Source of the DNA: Deinococcales bacterium
GTDB lineage: Bacteria > Deinococcota > Deinococci > Deinococcales > JAAFIG01
Direction: 5' to 3'
Assembly: GCA_025352125.1 (NCBI GenBank)
Contig: JANXTZ010000044.1
Location: forward strand, 62,001 to 126,000
DNA length: 64,000 nt
Under the pieces are notes generated by a model. That model was not told where the DNA came from and made no database searches. It was given only the letters and a program-made list of their open reading frames with translations. Below are positions 1 through 8,377 of the stretch, piece by piece. Within the stretch, counting starts at the first letter, position 1. Each line of letters starts with the position of its first letter. A program made the translations under genes and the position numbers.

Positions 1-492
1 ATGGCAGAAGCTTTTTTAGGCGAAATTCAAATGTTTGGGTTTAACTTTAACCCACGTGGCTGGGCGCGATGCGATGGGGACCTTTTGCCAATCAATCAAA
101 ACCAAGCTCTGTTCGCGTTGTTGGGAACAACGTATGGCGGCAACGGCATTCAAACTTTTGCTTTGCCCGACCTGCGCAGTCGGGTTCCCATGCACACAGG
201 ATCACAGAATCCTTTGGGCACTCGTGCTGGAGAAGAAAACCACACCTTGTTGACAGGCGAAATGCCAAGCCACAACCACACGCACAGCGCCTCGAGTGCG
301 CCAGGGGCAACCGTCTTTCCAACCGGCAACAGTTTTGCGCTCAGTGGTGCCAACATTTACGCCCCACAGAACAATGGGGCGGCAATGTCGATTGGCTCGA
401 GCGGCGGCAGTCAAGCGCACAACAACATGCAGCCGTACACGACGGTCAATTTTTGCATTGCCCTTCAAGGCATTTTCCCATCACGGAATTAA
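1..492 (+). CDS. Phage tail-collar domain protein (Mdp-like), first of three
   Basis: This 163-residue protein has the tail-collar domain at its N-terminus (about residues 5-65), with the family pattern GEI.MFGFNF.P.GWA.CDG, then Q..ALFALLGTTYGGNG and FALPDLR.RVPMH. The C-terminal half is Gly/Ser/Asn-rich and ends with QPY..VNFCIALQGIFPSRN, which is typical of microcystin-dependent (Mdp) proteins. The window begins exactly at its ATG, and this start matches the family. It heads a run of three paralogues. Family members are related to tips of phage tail fibres; their role in cellular genomes is unclear. No signal peptide is visible. Confidence 0.88.
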   Translation: MAEAFLGEIQMFGFNFNPRGWARCDGDLLPINQNQALFALLGTTYGGNGIQTFALPDLRSRVPMHTGSQNPLGTRAGEENHTLLTGEMPSHNHTHSASSAPGATVFPTGNSFALSGANIYAPQNNGAAMSIGSSGGSQAHNNMQPYTTVNFCIALQGIFPSRN

Positions 493-502
493 CGGAGGAT
501 TT

Positions 503-1024
503 ATGGCACTTGAACCTTTTTTAGGAACGATCATGTTGTTTGGTGGGAATTTTGCCCCTCGAGGTTGGGTCTTTTGCAATGGTCAGTTGCTTTCAATCTC
601 ACAAAACAGCGCATTGTTTGCCTTGCTCGGCATAGCTTACGGCGGAGATGGCATAAACACTTTTGCCGTACCCGATTTGCGCAGCCGTGTGCCAATCCAT
701 CAAGGGCAAGGTCCTGGTTTGAGCAATTACAGTATGGGGCAACAAGCTGGGACTGAAACCGTGACCTTGACCAGCAACCAAATGCCATTCCATACCCATG
801 CGGTTGCCGTCTCGAGCAACGATGCCACCACGGGAACGCCAAGTCCAAGTGTCACGTTGGGGGTTGCCGCCAGCGAAATATACATTGCCGATGCCGCCGA
901 TGGTGCAATGAATGCGCAAAGTATTGGTCTTGCCGGTGGTTCGCAACCCCATGACAACCTTCAACCGTATCTGGCACTCAACTATGTGATTGCCACCGAA
1001 GGCATTTTCCCGAGTCGAAACTAG
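503..1024 (+). CDS. Phage tail-collar domain protein (Mdp-like), second of three
   Basis: This 173-residue paralogue of the preceding gene carries the same blocks: an N-terminal collar domain (GTIMLFGGNFAPRGW, ALFALLGIAYGGDG, FAVPDLRSRVP) and the ending YVIATEGIFPSRN. I chose the ATG at 503 because an AACGGAGGA Shine-Dalgarno lies just before it and the N-terminus then aligns with its neighbours; the open frame runs further upstream only by overlapping the previous gene. It is spaced 10 bases from gene one and 8 from gene three, so the three are probably co-transcribed. Function unknown beyond the collar fold. Confidence 0.87.
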   Translation: MALEPFLGTIMLFGGNFAPRGWVFCNGQLLSISQNSALFALLGIAYGGDGINTFAVPDLRSRVPIHQGQGPGLSNYSMGQQAGTETVTLTSNQMPFHTHAVAVSSNDATTGTPSPSVTLGVAASEIYIADAADGAMNAQSIGLAGGSQPHDNLQPYLALNYVIATEGIFPSRN

Positions 1025-1032
1025 GAGTATGT

Positions 1033-1548
1033 ATGTCAGAACCTTTTATCGCAGAAATTAGAATGTTTGGCTTTACTTTTGCGCCCAAAGGTTGGGCAGA
1101 TTGCAATGGACAAATTTTATCAATCGCGCAAAACACCGCGCTGTTCAGTTTGCTTGGCACAACTTACGGTGGCAATGGTACATCCACATTCGCCCTTCCC
1201 AATTTACAAAACATGATCCCCGTCGGTATGGGACAAGGACCTGGTCTAAGCCAATACGTCCTGGGAGAAACCAGCGGCACAACAAATGTCACACTACTTT
1301 CAAACCAAATGCCGCAACACAACCACAGTTTTGGTTCAAACAGCGGCGATGCCGACGCCACCAACCCAGCCAGTTCCGTCCCCGCTCGAGCGACTGGTGA
1401 AACCCCTTTTGTTGCCGGCGCTCCAAACACCGCCCTGAGCACCACCATCGGTCTGGTCGGTGGCGGTCAACCCCACAACAACCTGATGCCGTACCTGAGC
1501 GTGCGTTTTTGCATTGCCCTGCAAGGCGTATTTCCAGCCAGAAACTGA
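1033..1548 (+). CDS. Phage tail-collar domain protein (Mdp-like), third of three
   Basis: This 171-residue third paralogue has the collar block EIRMFGFTFAPKGWADCNG, ALFSLLGTTYGGNG and the C-terminal FCIALQGVFPARN. An AGGAG sequence at 1023-1027 supports the ATG. The three proteins differ most in their Ala/Ser/Gly-rich middle segments, as expected for receptor-binding or surface-exposed regions. It is followed 10 bases later by a periplasmic-binding-protein gene with its own AAGGAG. Confidence 0.87.
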   Translation: MSEPFIAEIRMFGFTFAPKGWADCNGQILSIAQNTALFSLLGTTYGGNGTSTFALPNLQNMIPVGMGQGPGLSQYVLGETSGTTNVTLLSNQMPQHNHSFGSNSGDADATNPASSVPARATGETPFVAGAPNTALSTTIGLVGGGQPHNNLMPYLSVRFCIALQGVFPARN

Positions 1549-1558
1549 AGGAGTCTGA

Positions 1559-2599
1559 ATGAAACGACGTGATTTCTTACAAGCCCTTGGTTTGGGTGCG
1601 GCGATTCCCGCACTGGGCATTGCCGCCCAAGCCGCGCAAGCCGCATCCCACAAACTGCGGGTGCTGGCACTGGCACCCAAAGTTTTCTCGAGCCAATTTT
1701 TACGCGGTTTAACCCAGAATTCCAACCTCGAGATTACGTTTATTGACGCTGGCAGCACCACCACCAGCGCCGCTCGAGCCGCCGCCCAAACCTTGGAGCG
1801 CCAGCATTTTGATGTGCTGGTATCGCTTGGAGACGGTTACAGCGAGGTTCTGCGTCCGATTCTTGAGCAGCACGCCCTGCCCGCAATTTGCAACGAATTT
1901 GGCGCGAAAATAGCCCAACGCCCAGAAATCAGTGCGTTCATTTTGACCAACAGCCTCAAACTCTGGCAAGCCGAATGGGCACTGGGTGTTCATAGCGCCC
2001 AGCAACGCAAAGCCAACATTGGACGCGGCAACACCGCCGTGATTGTTTGCAGCCTGCGCGAGGCGGGTTACGACCTGCCATTTGCCTTCCAAAGCGGGTT
2101 TGAAAGCGCGGGCGGCACAATCCTCAAGACCATCGTGACCGATATTTCAGGCAAAACAGACTGGAACGCTACCTTAGAGCAAATCCAAGCGTTAAAACCA
2201 GCCCAGCTTCACGTGATCGCATTCAATGCCAGCAACCTCGAGGTTATACGTGCCACCCGAATCCCGATCAGCGCCAGCGCCCTGACCGACATGAGCGCCA
2301 CCACCGCCTTCTCGAGCTTTGGAACGGACGCGATGTTGCTGCTGGGACAAGAGAGCGCCGCGATTCTGGCACAAGCCAGCCAAGCCAACGCGCTGGATTT
2401 CTTGAAAGCCTTGCGCAACGCCAAAATCCAGAGCGCTCGAGGCACACTCGAATTCAGTCGCAACCAAAACCAGAACGGCATTCAACTTCAAAAAAGTGGG
2501 GTCAGGCGCAACCTGGAAAACGTCTCTGAAATGCATCCACGCTTGAGTGCCTTACGTCAGGAAACGCGATCAGGCTTTACGAACACCTACATGGTTTAA
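1559..2599 (+). CDS. Periplasmic substrate-binding-like protein with Tat-type signal
   Basis: This 346-residue protein begins MKRRDFLQALGLGAAIPALG, a twin-arginine-like signal (RRDF plus a hydrophobic stretch) ending around AQA-AS, so export in a folded state is likely. The rest resembles the ABC_sub_bind family: alternating beta/alpha segments such as HFDVLVSLGDG, a helix around residues 130-150 and VIVCSLREAGYDLPFAFQSGFESAGG, as in type I periplasmic binding folds. No permease or ATPase gene is nearby, so it may be an orphan sensor or binding protein serving the tail-collar cassette. AAGGAG precedes the start. Family assignment is moderately sure; ligand unknown. Confidence 0.7.
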   Translation: MKRRDFLQALGLGAAIPALGIAAQAAQAASHKLRVLALAPKVFSSQFLRGLTQNSNLEITFIDAGSTTTSAARAAAQTLERQHFDVLVSLGDGYSEVLRPILEQHALPAICNEFGAKIAQRPEISAFILTNSLKLWQAEWALGVHSAQQRKANIGRGNTAVIVCSLREAGYDLPFAFQSGFESAGGTILKTIVTDISGKTDWNATLEQIQALKPAQLHVIAFNASNLEVIRATRIPISASALTDMSATTAFSSFGTDAMLLLGQESAAILAQASQANALDFLKALRNAKIQSARGTLEFSRNQNQNGIQLQKSGVRRNLENVSEMHPRLSALRQETRSGFTNTYMV

Positions 2600-2630
2600 A
2601 AACAGGTCGAGCCACGCCTCGACCTTACAG

Positions 2631-2636
2631 TAAACT
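2631..2636 (+). promoter_or_regulatory. -10 box of a likely leaderless promoter for the GNAT gene
   Basis: TAAACT lies 5 bases before the ATG at 2642 and there is no Shine-Dalgarno. This is the spacing expected when transcription starts at the start codon. Confidence 0.5.
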
Positions 2637-2641
2637 AGATC

Positions 2642-3127
2642 ATGAACTTAAGCTTACGTACCGAAGCAGAGACGGACATTCCGTTTCTGCTTCAACTTTA
2701 TGCCGAATCTCGAGCCGCCGAACTCGAACCAGTGCCCTGGACAAAAGATCAAAAACACCAATTTCTCGAAGATCAATTTGGGCTTCAACGCAAGCATTAT
2801 TACCAGTTTTACGACCGCGCCAGGTTTGAGTTGATTCTTCTGGACGGTGAACCAGTCGGACGACTTTACGTGCATACGGGCATTGAAATTCGGTTGATGG
2901 ACATTATCGTCAGTCAATACCAGCAAAAACGCGGGATTGCCGCCTGGTGCTTTGAGCAATTGTTTCTCGAGGCAGAAAACACAAATTTGGACATCACACT
3001 GCATGTCGAATTCAACAACCATGCCCGCCATTGGTACAAACGCCTGGGGTTTGTCGAACTCGAAGACCCAAACGAAGCCTCGGGCGTTTCGGTCAAAATG
3101 CTGCGCCGCGCCAGGTCAAAATATTAA
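2642..3127 (+). CDS. GNAT family N-acetyltransferase
   Basis: This 161-residue single-domain protein begins with the usual GNAT beta1-alpha1 (LRTEAETDIPFLLQLYAES) and ends with the hallmark HARHWYKRLGFVELED, the beta5-alpha4 segment that contacts acetyl-CoA. The middle has MDIIVSQYQQKRGIAAWCFEQL, in which the QxxGxG/A pyrophosphate loop is partly degenerate (QQKRGIA). The substrate cannot be inferred. Its stop overlaps the stop of the convergent DUF6916 gene by three bases, and it follows the tail-collar cassette, which often has GNAT genes close by. Confidence 0.8.
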   Translation: MNLSLRTEAETDIPFLLQLYAESRAAELEPVPWTKDQKHQFLEDQFGLQRKHYYQFYDRARFELILLDGEPVGRLYVHTGIEIRLMDIIVSQYQQKRGIAAWCFEQLFLEAENTNLDITLHVEFNNHARHWYKRLGFVELEDPNEASGVSVKMLRRARSKY

Positions 3128-3405
3128 GTGAAAATTGCCTCGAGTTGCACCCCAGCATCAACTTGCCGAATCGGAACCAGAAAAATCTCGAGTTGCCCAA
3201 GCGTTTCGTGGTGCAACAAGTAAGCGCCTTGCGGCGCGGGTACCGGACAGGAAAACAACAAGACAAAAGCAGGTCGGGTTGCGTCTGGGCGGGTGTTTTG
3301 GGTCTTTGCCTCGAGCAATTTGAAGCTGATATCACTGTTGAGAAGTTGAAAATCTTGACCCACCAAATCCTGAAAATGCTCAAGCCGCACATCAATTAAA
3401 TCCAT
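3124..3405 (-). CDS. DUF6916 family protein
   Basis: This 93-residue protein fits the DUF6916 layout from start to end: LEHFQDLVGQDFQLL near the N-terminus, AFVLLFSCPVPAPQGAYLLHH in the middle and LGQLEIFLVPIRQ..AGVQLEAIF at the end. Members commonly sit beside tail-collar/Mdp genes, as here. The fold is probably small and all-beta; function unknown. Its ATG is preceded by TAGACT five bases away with no Shine-Dalgarno, which supports a leaderless transcript and a real gene rather than a shadow. The gene is convergent with the GNAT gene. Confidence 0.75.
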   Translation of the reverse strand: MDLIDVRLEHFQDLVGQDFQLLNSDISFKLLEAKTQNTRPDATRPAFVLLFSCPVPAPQGAYLLHHETLGQLEIFLVPIRQVDAGVQLEAIFT

Positions 3406-3410
3406 GTCTC

Positions 3411-3416
3411 AGTCTA
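3411..3416 (-). promoter_or_regulatory. -10 box of a likely leaderless promoter for the DUF6916 gene
   Basis: On the minus strand TAGACT is followed by 5 bases and then the ATG at 3405. Confidence 0.5.
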
Positions 3417-3519
3417 CCAAAAAGCCACTCCGGAACCGAATGCAATTTGGTCAAGCGAACCTCAAAGAAATGCTTTGAATCGACTCGAACCTCACATTTA
3501 AGTTTTGAGGCTCGGGTGT

Positions 3520-3525
3520 CATAAT
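3520..3525 (+). promoter_or_regulatory. -10 box of a likely leaderless promoter for the Ig-like lipoprotein
   Basis: CATAAT (five of six matches to TATAAT) lies six bases before the ATG at 3532. It supports that start over a TTG 27 bases upstream in the same frame. Confidence 0.45.
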
Positions 3526-3531
3526 GTCCAG

Positions 3532-5322
3532 ATGATACCGCGCTTATTCTTCGCACCGAAGCTCGTGTTGAAGCACGGGCTTTTGGGTTTGATGCTGGTC
3601 TTGACCGCCTGCCCCACCGAACCACCAGTCGCACCATTGCTGACCACACCCGCTGCCAACACCACCGTCAGCAGCAACCAACCCAGCATTGGCGGAACTG
3701 CCGTGGCGGGCAATACGGTCAATGTTTACGAATTGTCGCAACCCGCCAAATCAAGTCCTCGGTTGACCCCATTGCCGCCCACAGTTTGCTCGAGCCTCGT
3801 GAACGCCGACAACACCTGGGCATGTACACCGACAAGCGCATTTGTCAACGGCATTCACACCGTCTCGGCAAGCCAGACCGATCCTTCGGGCAACTCCAGT
3901 CCCAAGTCTGAAGCACTGAATTTTACGATCAAAACAATCTCGCCTGCACCCAACATTGGCGCACCAACAACGAACGAGGTTCTAACCACGTCCTTTCCAA
4001 ATTTTGCAGGTGACGGCGTGACAGGAAGTACCGTAACAGTCAGTGAAAATCAGAAACCCCTGTGCACTGCCATTGTCAGCAACAACACTTGGACCTGCGC
4101 CTCGAGTTTATTGACAAGTGGTAGCCACACGGTCAGTGCAACTCAGGTTGCACCGTTGGGGGAAACAAGTCCGAATTCTGCGCCATTGACGTTCATTGTT
4201 CCCGTTTTTGGTTTCTCGAGTCCAGTTGCCAACACTGGAAATTTAAGCAACACCCTCGAGTTTACCGGCACTGGCATTTCCCAAAATACCGTCACGGTGT
4301 TGGAGGGGAGTACCGTGATTTGCTCTGGCATGGTGACAAGTGCGGCACAATGGTCGTGTAAACCAAGCACACTGCCAAGCGACGGCGCTCATGCGTACAC
4401 CGCCAGGCAAACCAACCCCGATGGCGTGGTTGGCGAAACAACCCCAGCCCTGCCCGTCAATCTTCACGCGCTGCCACTGATCGGAACCCTGAAACTCGAG
4501 TGGAACACCAGCAATAAAATAACCAGCAATGACTCGAGCAACACGTTTGCCTTTAAACCATTGTCGTACTCGGATATTGATGACCTTGCGGGCGGATACC
4601 GTTACCTGACCATGACCTTTGAGGTCAGCGCCCTGAGTGGGATTGCGGTCGAAAACCTGAGCTTGCAAGCCATCAATTTACCCAGCGGTTTGGCAGGCAC
4701 CGCCATCAGCGAATTGCGGGCGTTCCCAGATGCAAACAATCCACTGGGCGCACTTATCACCGAACCAGTCGTGGCACAAAACATATTTCCCACGCACGGC
4801 ACACAACTCGGGACCAAGCCAGAACCCGCCCCGAACAGCAGCGACTTTCAAGGGTACTCGAGTTTTGAGACCCAAGCTCTGGAAACCGCCGCCAAAACCG
4901 CCAATCTACTCGGCGCAGACGATCACTTGCTCGAGTACGGTTTTGTGGCAAGAAATATCAATGGTGGACGAGGCATCGGCAGCACCAGCAAGAATTACAT
5001 CAGCGTGGGTGTCAAATTGCCGCGAAAATATACTTTTGTCCTGTTCCCAAGCTGCCCAAATCCTGCGGGTTGCCCCAAACCTTACGCGTTCAAAATCAAC
5101 TTTTTGGTTCATTCAAGCCCCACCCTGCGCGTCACGCGGGGACTGGGTGAAACCACAACCGCCGCACTGACCCGAGCCACCGCCCTTGGAACGCCAGCCA
5201 AACCAACGCAATTGATGTTGATTGGTTCTGACACCGACGCACCGACCGACCCAAAAATCACGGTTTTGCGAGTATTAAACCTCAAAACTGGCACAGCGCC
5301 AACATTTTTGCCAACGCCGTAA
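3532..5322 (+). CDS. Ig-like repeat surface lipoprotein
   Basis: This 596-residue protein has a basic N-terminus, a hydrophobic stretch and the lipobox LTAC (Cys about 27), so it should be a lipid-anchored envelope protein. Residues about 40-320 hold three or four bacterial Ig-like repeats marked by recurring G.TVTV.E...CS and GSHTVSA.Q. From about residue 330 the C-terminal half is a different domain: LEYGFVARN, then VGVKLPRKYTFVLFPSC, HSSPTLRVTRGLG and LMLIGSD. That second part resembles the N-terminal domain of the RCC1 lipoprotein at 49906. An in-frame TTG at 3505 is a less likely start. Probably adhesive or structural. Confidence 0.75.
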   Translation: MIPRLFFAPKLVLKHGLLGLMLVLTACPTEPPVAPLLTTPAANTTVSSNQPSIGGTAVAGNTVNVYELSQPAKSSPRLTPLPPTVCSSLVNADNTWACTPTSAFVNGIHTVSASQTDPSGNSSPKSEALNFTIKTISPAPNIGAPTTNEVLTTSFPNFAGDGVTGSTVTVSENQKPLCTAIVSNNTWTCASSLLTSGSHTVSATQVAPLGETSPNSAPLTFIVPVFGFSSPVANTGNLSNTLEFTGTGISQNTVTVLEGSTVICSGMVTSAAQWSCKPSTLPSDGAHAYTARQTNPDGVVGETTPALPVNLHALPLIGTLKLEWNTSNKITSNDSSNTFAFKPLSYSDIDDLAGGYRYLTMTFEVSALSGIAVENLSLQAINLPSGLAGTAISELRAFPDANNPLGALITEPVVAQNIFPTHGTQLGTKPEPAPNSSDFQGYSSFETQALETAAKTANLLGADDHLLEYGFVARNINGGRGIGSTSKNYISVGVKLPRKYTFVLFPSCPNPAGCPKPYAFKINFLVHSSPTLRVTRGLGETTTAALTRATALGTPAKPTQLMLIGSDTDAPTDPKITVLRVLNLKTGTAPTFLPTP

Positions 5323-5469
5323 AACCCGAGCTGAAAATTTGTCTGAAATTCAGCGGTGAGATCAACACGACTGATTTCACGCCCCCTCCATGAAAAGCCG
5401 ATAGCCTGTACCCAACAGACGCTCGAGCTTAAGAACAATCAAACTCGAGTATCCTCAAGGAGCACCACC

Positions 5470-5973
5470 ATGAAAATCGGTATTTTAGGCGCAGGACTTG
5501 TGGTTCTGACACTGAACATTTTGGCACTGGGCGCAAGCCACGCGCAAACCAGTCCTTTGGCACCAACAGGCAACATTGCCCAGATTATTTCCAAAGGTAT
5601 TCACTTTAAAAAACTTTCCGCCGCCCTAAAACTGACCGGTTTGGACAAAACCTTGTCAGGCAAAGGATTTTACACCCTGTTTGCCCCGAGCGACGCGGCG
5701 TTCAACAAGCTGCCCAAAGCAACCCTGAACGAATTGTTGGGCAATAAAACCTTGCTGACCAAAATATTGTTGTACCACGTGGTTCCAGGGAAACTCTCGA
5801 GTGAAGATTTGATCAAGACCAAGACCATCAAAACAGCCGAAGGGACAACGGTTCAGATCAGCAACCTCAAAAATGTGCTGCGGGTCAACAAGTCCAGAAT
5901 GGCAAGATCTGGCGTTGAAGCCTCCAACGGCGAAATTTACGTGATCAGCTTGCTCCTGGTTCCCAAAAAATAA
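5470..5973 (+). CDS. Secreted fasciclin (FAS1) domain protein
   Basis: This 167-residue protein has a signal peptide (MKIGILGAGLVVLTLNILAL, cleavage near SHA-QT) and one complete FAS1 domain: SAALKLTGLDKTLSGKG..TLFAPSDAAFNKLP, then LLTKILLYHVVPGKLSS and a final NGEIYVISLLLVP. Those are the conserved H1 (TLFAPSD.AF) and the YHVV-containing H2-like blocks. FAS1 domains mediate cell adhesion. AAGGAG lies eight bases before the ATG; the reading frame continues upstream without a signal peptide, so the internal ATG is preferred. Confidence 0.9.
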   Translation: MKIGILGAGLVVLTLNILALGASHAQTSPLAPTGNIAQIISKGIHFKKLSAALKLTGLDKTLSGKGFYTLFAPSDAAFNKLPKATLNELLGNKTLLTKILLYHVVPGKLSSEDLIKTKTIKTAEGTTVQISNLKNVLRVNKSRMARSGVEASNGEIYVISLLLVPKK

Positions 5974-6001
5974 CTTGGAGCTTGATGCGAAGAAGGGTTT
6001 C

Positions 6002-7228
6002 ATGCACTCAAATACTGTGTTTTACACGATCACGATTGGCTTGCTGTTTGCGGGTCTGGTGATTGCCCAACCTCAACCCCAGCGTCAACCCCTGCCATTT
6101 GTCCAACCCCCAGGCGCAAGCCAACCCGACGCGCCAGGGCAACGCAATGCCGCACCACTGGCACAACTCGAGTTAAAACCAGCCATTGCTGAGGTCAAGA
6201 AAGTCGAGTACGCCAGCAACGGTTTTATCGAGGTGGCGCACGCTTTGTTGCTTGTTCCCAAACGCGAGGCGGCGCTGGCACGCAATTTGGTACTGGCGCA
6301 GGAAGCCGTCAAACGCAGTTTTGCCGCCCGTCCAGGTTTAAATGAGGTCGATGTCAGCCTGTACCTGAGCGAAGATTTCGACGGCTTCGGCGGCGCATTG
6401 CCACTCTTGACCGCCAGCGTTCCCAAGCTCGAGTTTGCCAGTTTTGAAAAACTTCAAACCGCGACCGTCTCGGGCTACATGCGCATCTGGTTGCATCAAG
6501 TGGGAAATTCAAGTCCACAACCCAAACCCGATAAAACCCTCGAGCAAAACCCGACTTTTTACGGATCAAAACAAGAATTGAAAGCCCAGCAAGTTCAGCA
6601 GCTCTCGGCGCAACTGGCGGGACGGGTGCGGGGCGGTCTGATGTTTCAGGGCAACCCAAGACTGCCAACGGCTGCCTTGAGTTTTGACGATGCGCCGCAC
6701 CCATTGTATGAACCCCTGCTGCTGGACACCCTCAAACGCGTCGGCATCAAAGCCACCTTTTTTTGCATTGGACGCAACGCCAAAGCCTACCCGTATTTTG
6801 TCAAAGACATGGTTGAAGCCGGACATGAGATTGGCAACCACACCTATCATCATATTCGTCTGCCCAGATTGCCCACCAGCGTGGTCACCGACGAACTCGA
6901 GCAGACCAACCAGGTTTTGACGGGCATCACGGGGCAACCCGTGCGCTACTTCCGACCACCAGGCGGAGATTACTCGAGAGCCACCCTGCGCATCGCCAGC
7001 AAACTTGGTTTGACCACAACTTTTTGGACAGACGACCCCGCCGATTTTGACAATCCTGGCACTTTAAAAATCGAATCGCGGCTGGTCAGAAAATTACGTT
7101 ACGGCGGCATCGTGCTCTTACACGACAATGTGCTTCAAACCATTCAAGTGCTGCCAGAATTTTTAAAAGTTGCCCAGGCAAAAGGCATTAAACTCTGGAC
7201 CGTTGGGATGCTCGACACCAACCGTTAA
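6002..7228 (+). CDS. Secreted polysaccharide deacetylase (NodB/CE4 family)
   Basis: This 408-residue protein has an N-terminal signal or anchor helix, a Pro/Gln-rich linker, a roughly 170-residue N-terminal region without a family I recognise, and a C-terminal NodB domain from about residue 215. The catalytic motifs are present: SFDDAP (D229, D230), HEIGNHTYHH (metal-binding H280 and H284), RPPGGDYSR, DDP and IVLLHD. The protein should remove acetyl groups from cell-wall or exopolysaccharide amino sugars outside the membrane. The ATG at 6002 gives a clean signal peptide; an upstream TTG in the same frame would add nine residues. Confidence 0.87.
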   Translation: MHSNTVFYTITIGLLFAGLVIAQPQPQRQPLPFVQPPGASQPDAPGQRNAAPLAQLELKPAIAEVKKVEYASNGFIEVAHALLLVPKREAALARNLVLAQEAVKRSFAARPGLNEVDVSLYLSEDFDGFGGALPLLTASVPKLEFASFEKLQTATVSGYMRIWLHQVGNSSPQPKPDKTLEQNPTFYGSKQELKAQQVQQLSAQLAGRVRGGLMFQGNPRLPTAALSFDDAPHPLYEPLLLDTLKRVGIKATFFCIGRNAKAYPYFVKDMVEAGHEIGNHTYHHIRLPRLPTSVVTDELEQTNQVLTGITGQPVRYFRPPGGDYSRATLRIASKLGLTTTFWTDDPADFDNPGTLKIESRLVRKLRYGGIVLLHDNVLQTIQVLPEFLKVAQAKGIKLWTVGMLDTNR

Positions 7229-7291
7229 CTTCAAAATGAAACCTCGAGCCTGCGCTTTTCGGTGGCAGGCTCGAGGTTGACTGTTGGAGTT

Positions 7292-7612
7292 TTACTTGTA
7301 CAAAAAGCAGGGACGGAATGTGACGATGTTCTTCTTGCCAATGCCCTTGACGCGCTTGACCAAATCGGCTTCGTCTTTGAACGGACGCGCCGCAATGATT
7401 GCATCTGCCATTTTTGCGCCGACGCCAGGAATCTTTTGCAGATCGGCTTTGGGCGCGGTGTTGACGTTGACGGCGGCAACTTTGCAGGTGGCAGCGACGG
7501 CTGGAACGGTTGGTGTCGGTGCTGGCGTGGTCGGTGTGGTTTGCGCCGCAGCCACAAACAAACCCGACGCGAGTGTTAACGCAACCAACGTGGACTTCAA
7601 TGATTTCAACAT
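7292..7612 (-). CDS. Secreted helix-hairpin-helix protein (ComEA-like)
   Basis: This 106-residue protein has a cleavable signal peptide (about residues 1-23), a Thr/Pro-rich spacer and a C-terminal pair of helix-hairpin-helix motifs: VNVNTAPKADLQKIPGVG and a second one around LVKRVKGIGKKN. The arrangement is like the DNA-binding part of ComEA, which binds DNA outside the membrane during uptake, but there is no membrane anchor. Two cysteines (CKV... and RPCF) bracket the domain and could form a disulfide. AAGGAG precedes the ATG. No com genes adjoin it. Confidence 0.8.
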   Translation of the reverse strand: MLKSLKSTLVALTLASGLFVAAAQTTPTTPAPTPTVPAVAATCKVAAVNVNTAPKADLQKIPGVGAKMADAIIAARPFKDEADLVKRVKGIGKKNIVTFRPCFLYK

Positions 7613-7846
7613 GAAAATCTCCTTAAAACGAGTTCAGTTTTTCTGACTCGAGCGAAGTCTGCGCCCAGCACGTGAAGCCCAGATGGAATTTTTGTCCAAC
7701 CCGTTTCTTGACCAAATCGAAACCAGTCGCGACCAAACTCGGACCAAACTCGAGAAAGGCAAGCCGTTTGGTTTCATTTGGTTTACACCCAAAACGGGTT
7801 GACTGAACAACAGTTTGATCAAGACTTTGAATGTCAAAAGGAAAAT

Positions 7847-8377
7847 ATGCAAACCAAACAGACTGTTTCTCTTGTAGCCATCGCTCTTTTCGGTGCCACC
7901 ATCGTTTTTGCCGCCGGTTTTACCGTTTCCAGCCCAATGTTCACCCAAGGCGCAAAATTACCAACGGCAATTACTTGCGACGGCGCTGGCAACAGCCCCG
8001 CGCTCGGGTTTGGCACGCCGCCCAAAGGCACCAAAAGTTTTGCGATTCTGGGTTGGGACGACGACGCGCCGTCTGGGCTGGCGTCGCAATGGGTGGTCTA
8101 CGACATTCCAATCGGCACAAAATCCTTGCCCGAAGGCATTGCCCCAGGCTCGAGCGTGAATGGTTTCAAGCAGGGCAAAAATTCGTTCGGCAAACTCGGT
8201 TGGAGTGCTCCCTGCCCAAGCAAGGGTGCAAAGGCACACCATTACTACATTGACTTTTACGCCATCAACGCGACCAGTCTGGGTTTAGCCGCAGGCGCTG
8301 GCTTGAACGCCGTGCATTCGGCAATCAAAAAGCACAAGTTGCTCGAGGCAAAATTGCTGGGCATCTATGGGCGTTAA
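7847..8377 (+). CDS. YbhB/YbcL family (PEBP-like) secreted protein
   Basis: This 176-residue protein has a signal peptide (about residues 1-20) followed by a complete phosphatidylethanolamine-binding-protein fold: F....PTAITCDGAGNSPAL, DDDAPSG.ASQWVVYDIP and GAKAHHYYIDFYAI, the residues lining the anion pocket. The bacterial members bind small anionic ligands and have no settled function. AAAGG lies just before the ATG at 7847; the frame stays open upstream with no plausible signal. The last 11 bases overlap the start of the next gene, which implies translational coupling. Confidence 0.85.
   Translation: MQTKQTVSLVAIALFGATIVFAAGFTVSSPMFTQGAKLPTAITCDGAGNSPALGFGTPPKGTKSFAILGWDDDAPSGLASQWVVYDIPIGTKSLPEGIAPGSSVNGFKQGKNSFGKLGWSAPCPSKGAKAHHYYIDFYAINATSLGLAAGAGLNAVHSAIKKHKLLEAKLLGIYGR

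Noticed and set aside
1-1548. Prophage remnant
   Set aside because: Only collar-domain proteins are present; no capsid, terminase, integrase or attachment site was seen, and such collar genes are common in non-phage cassettes.
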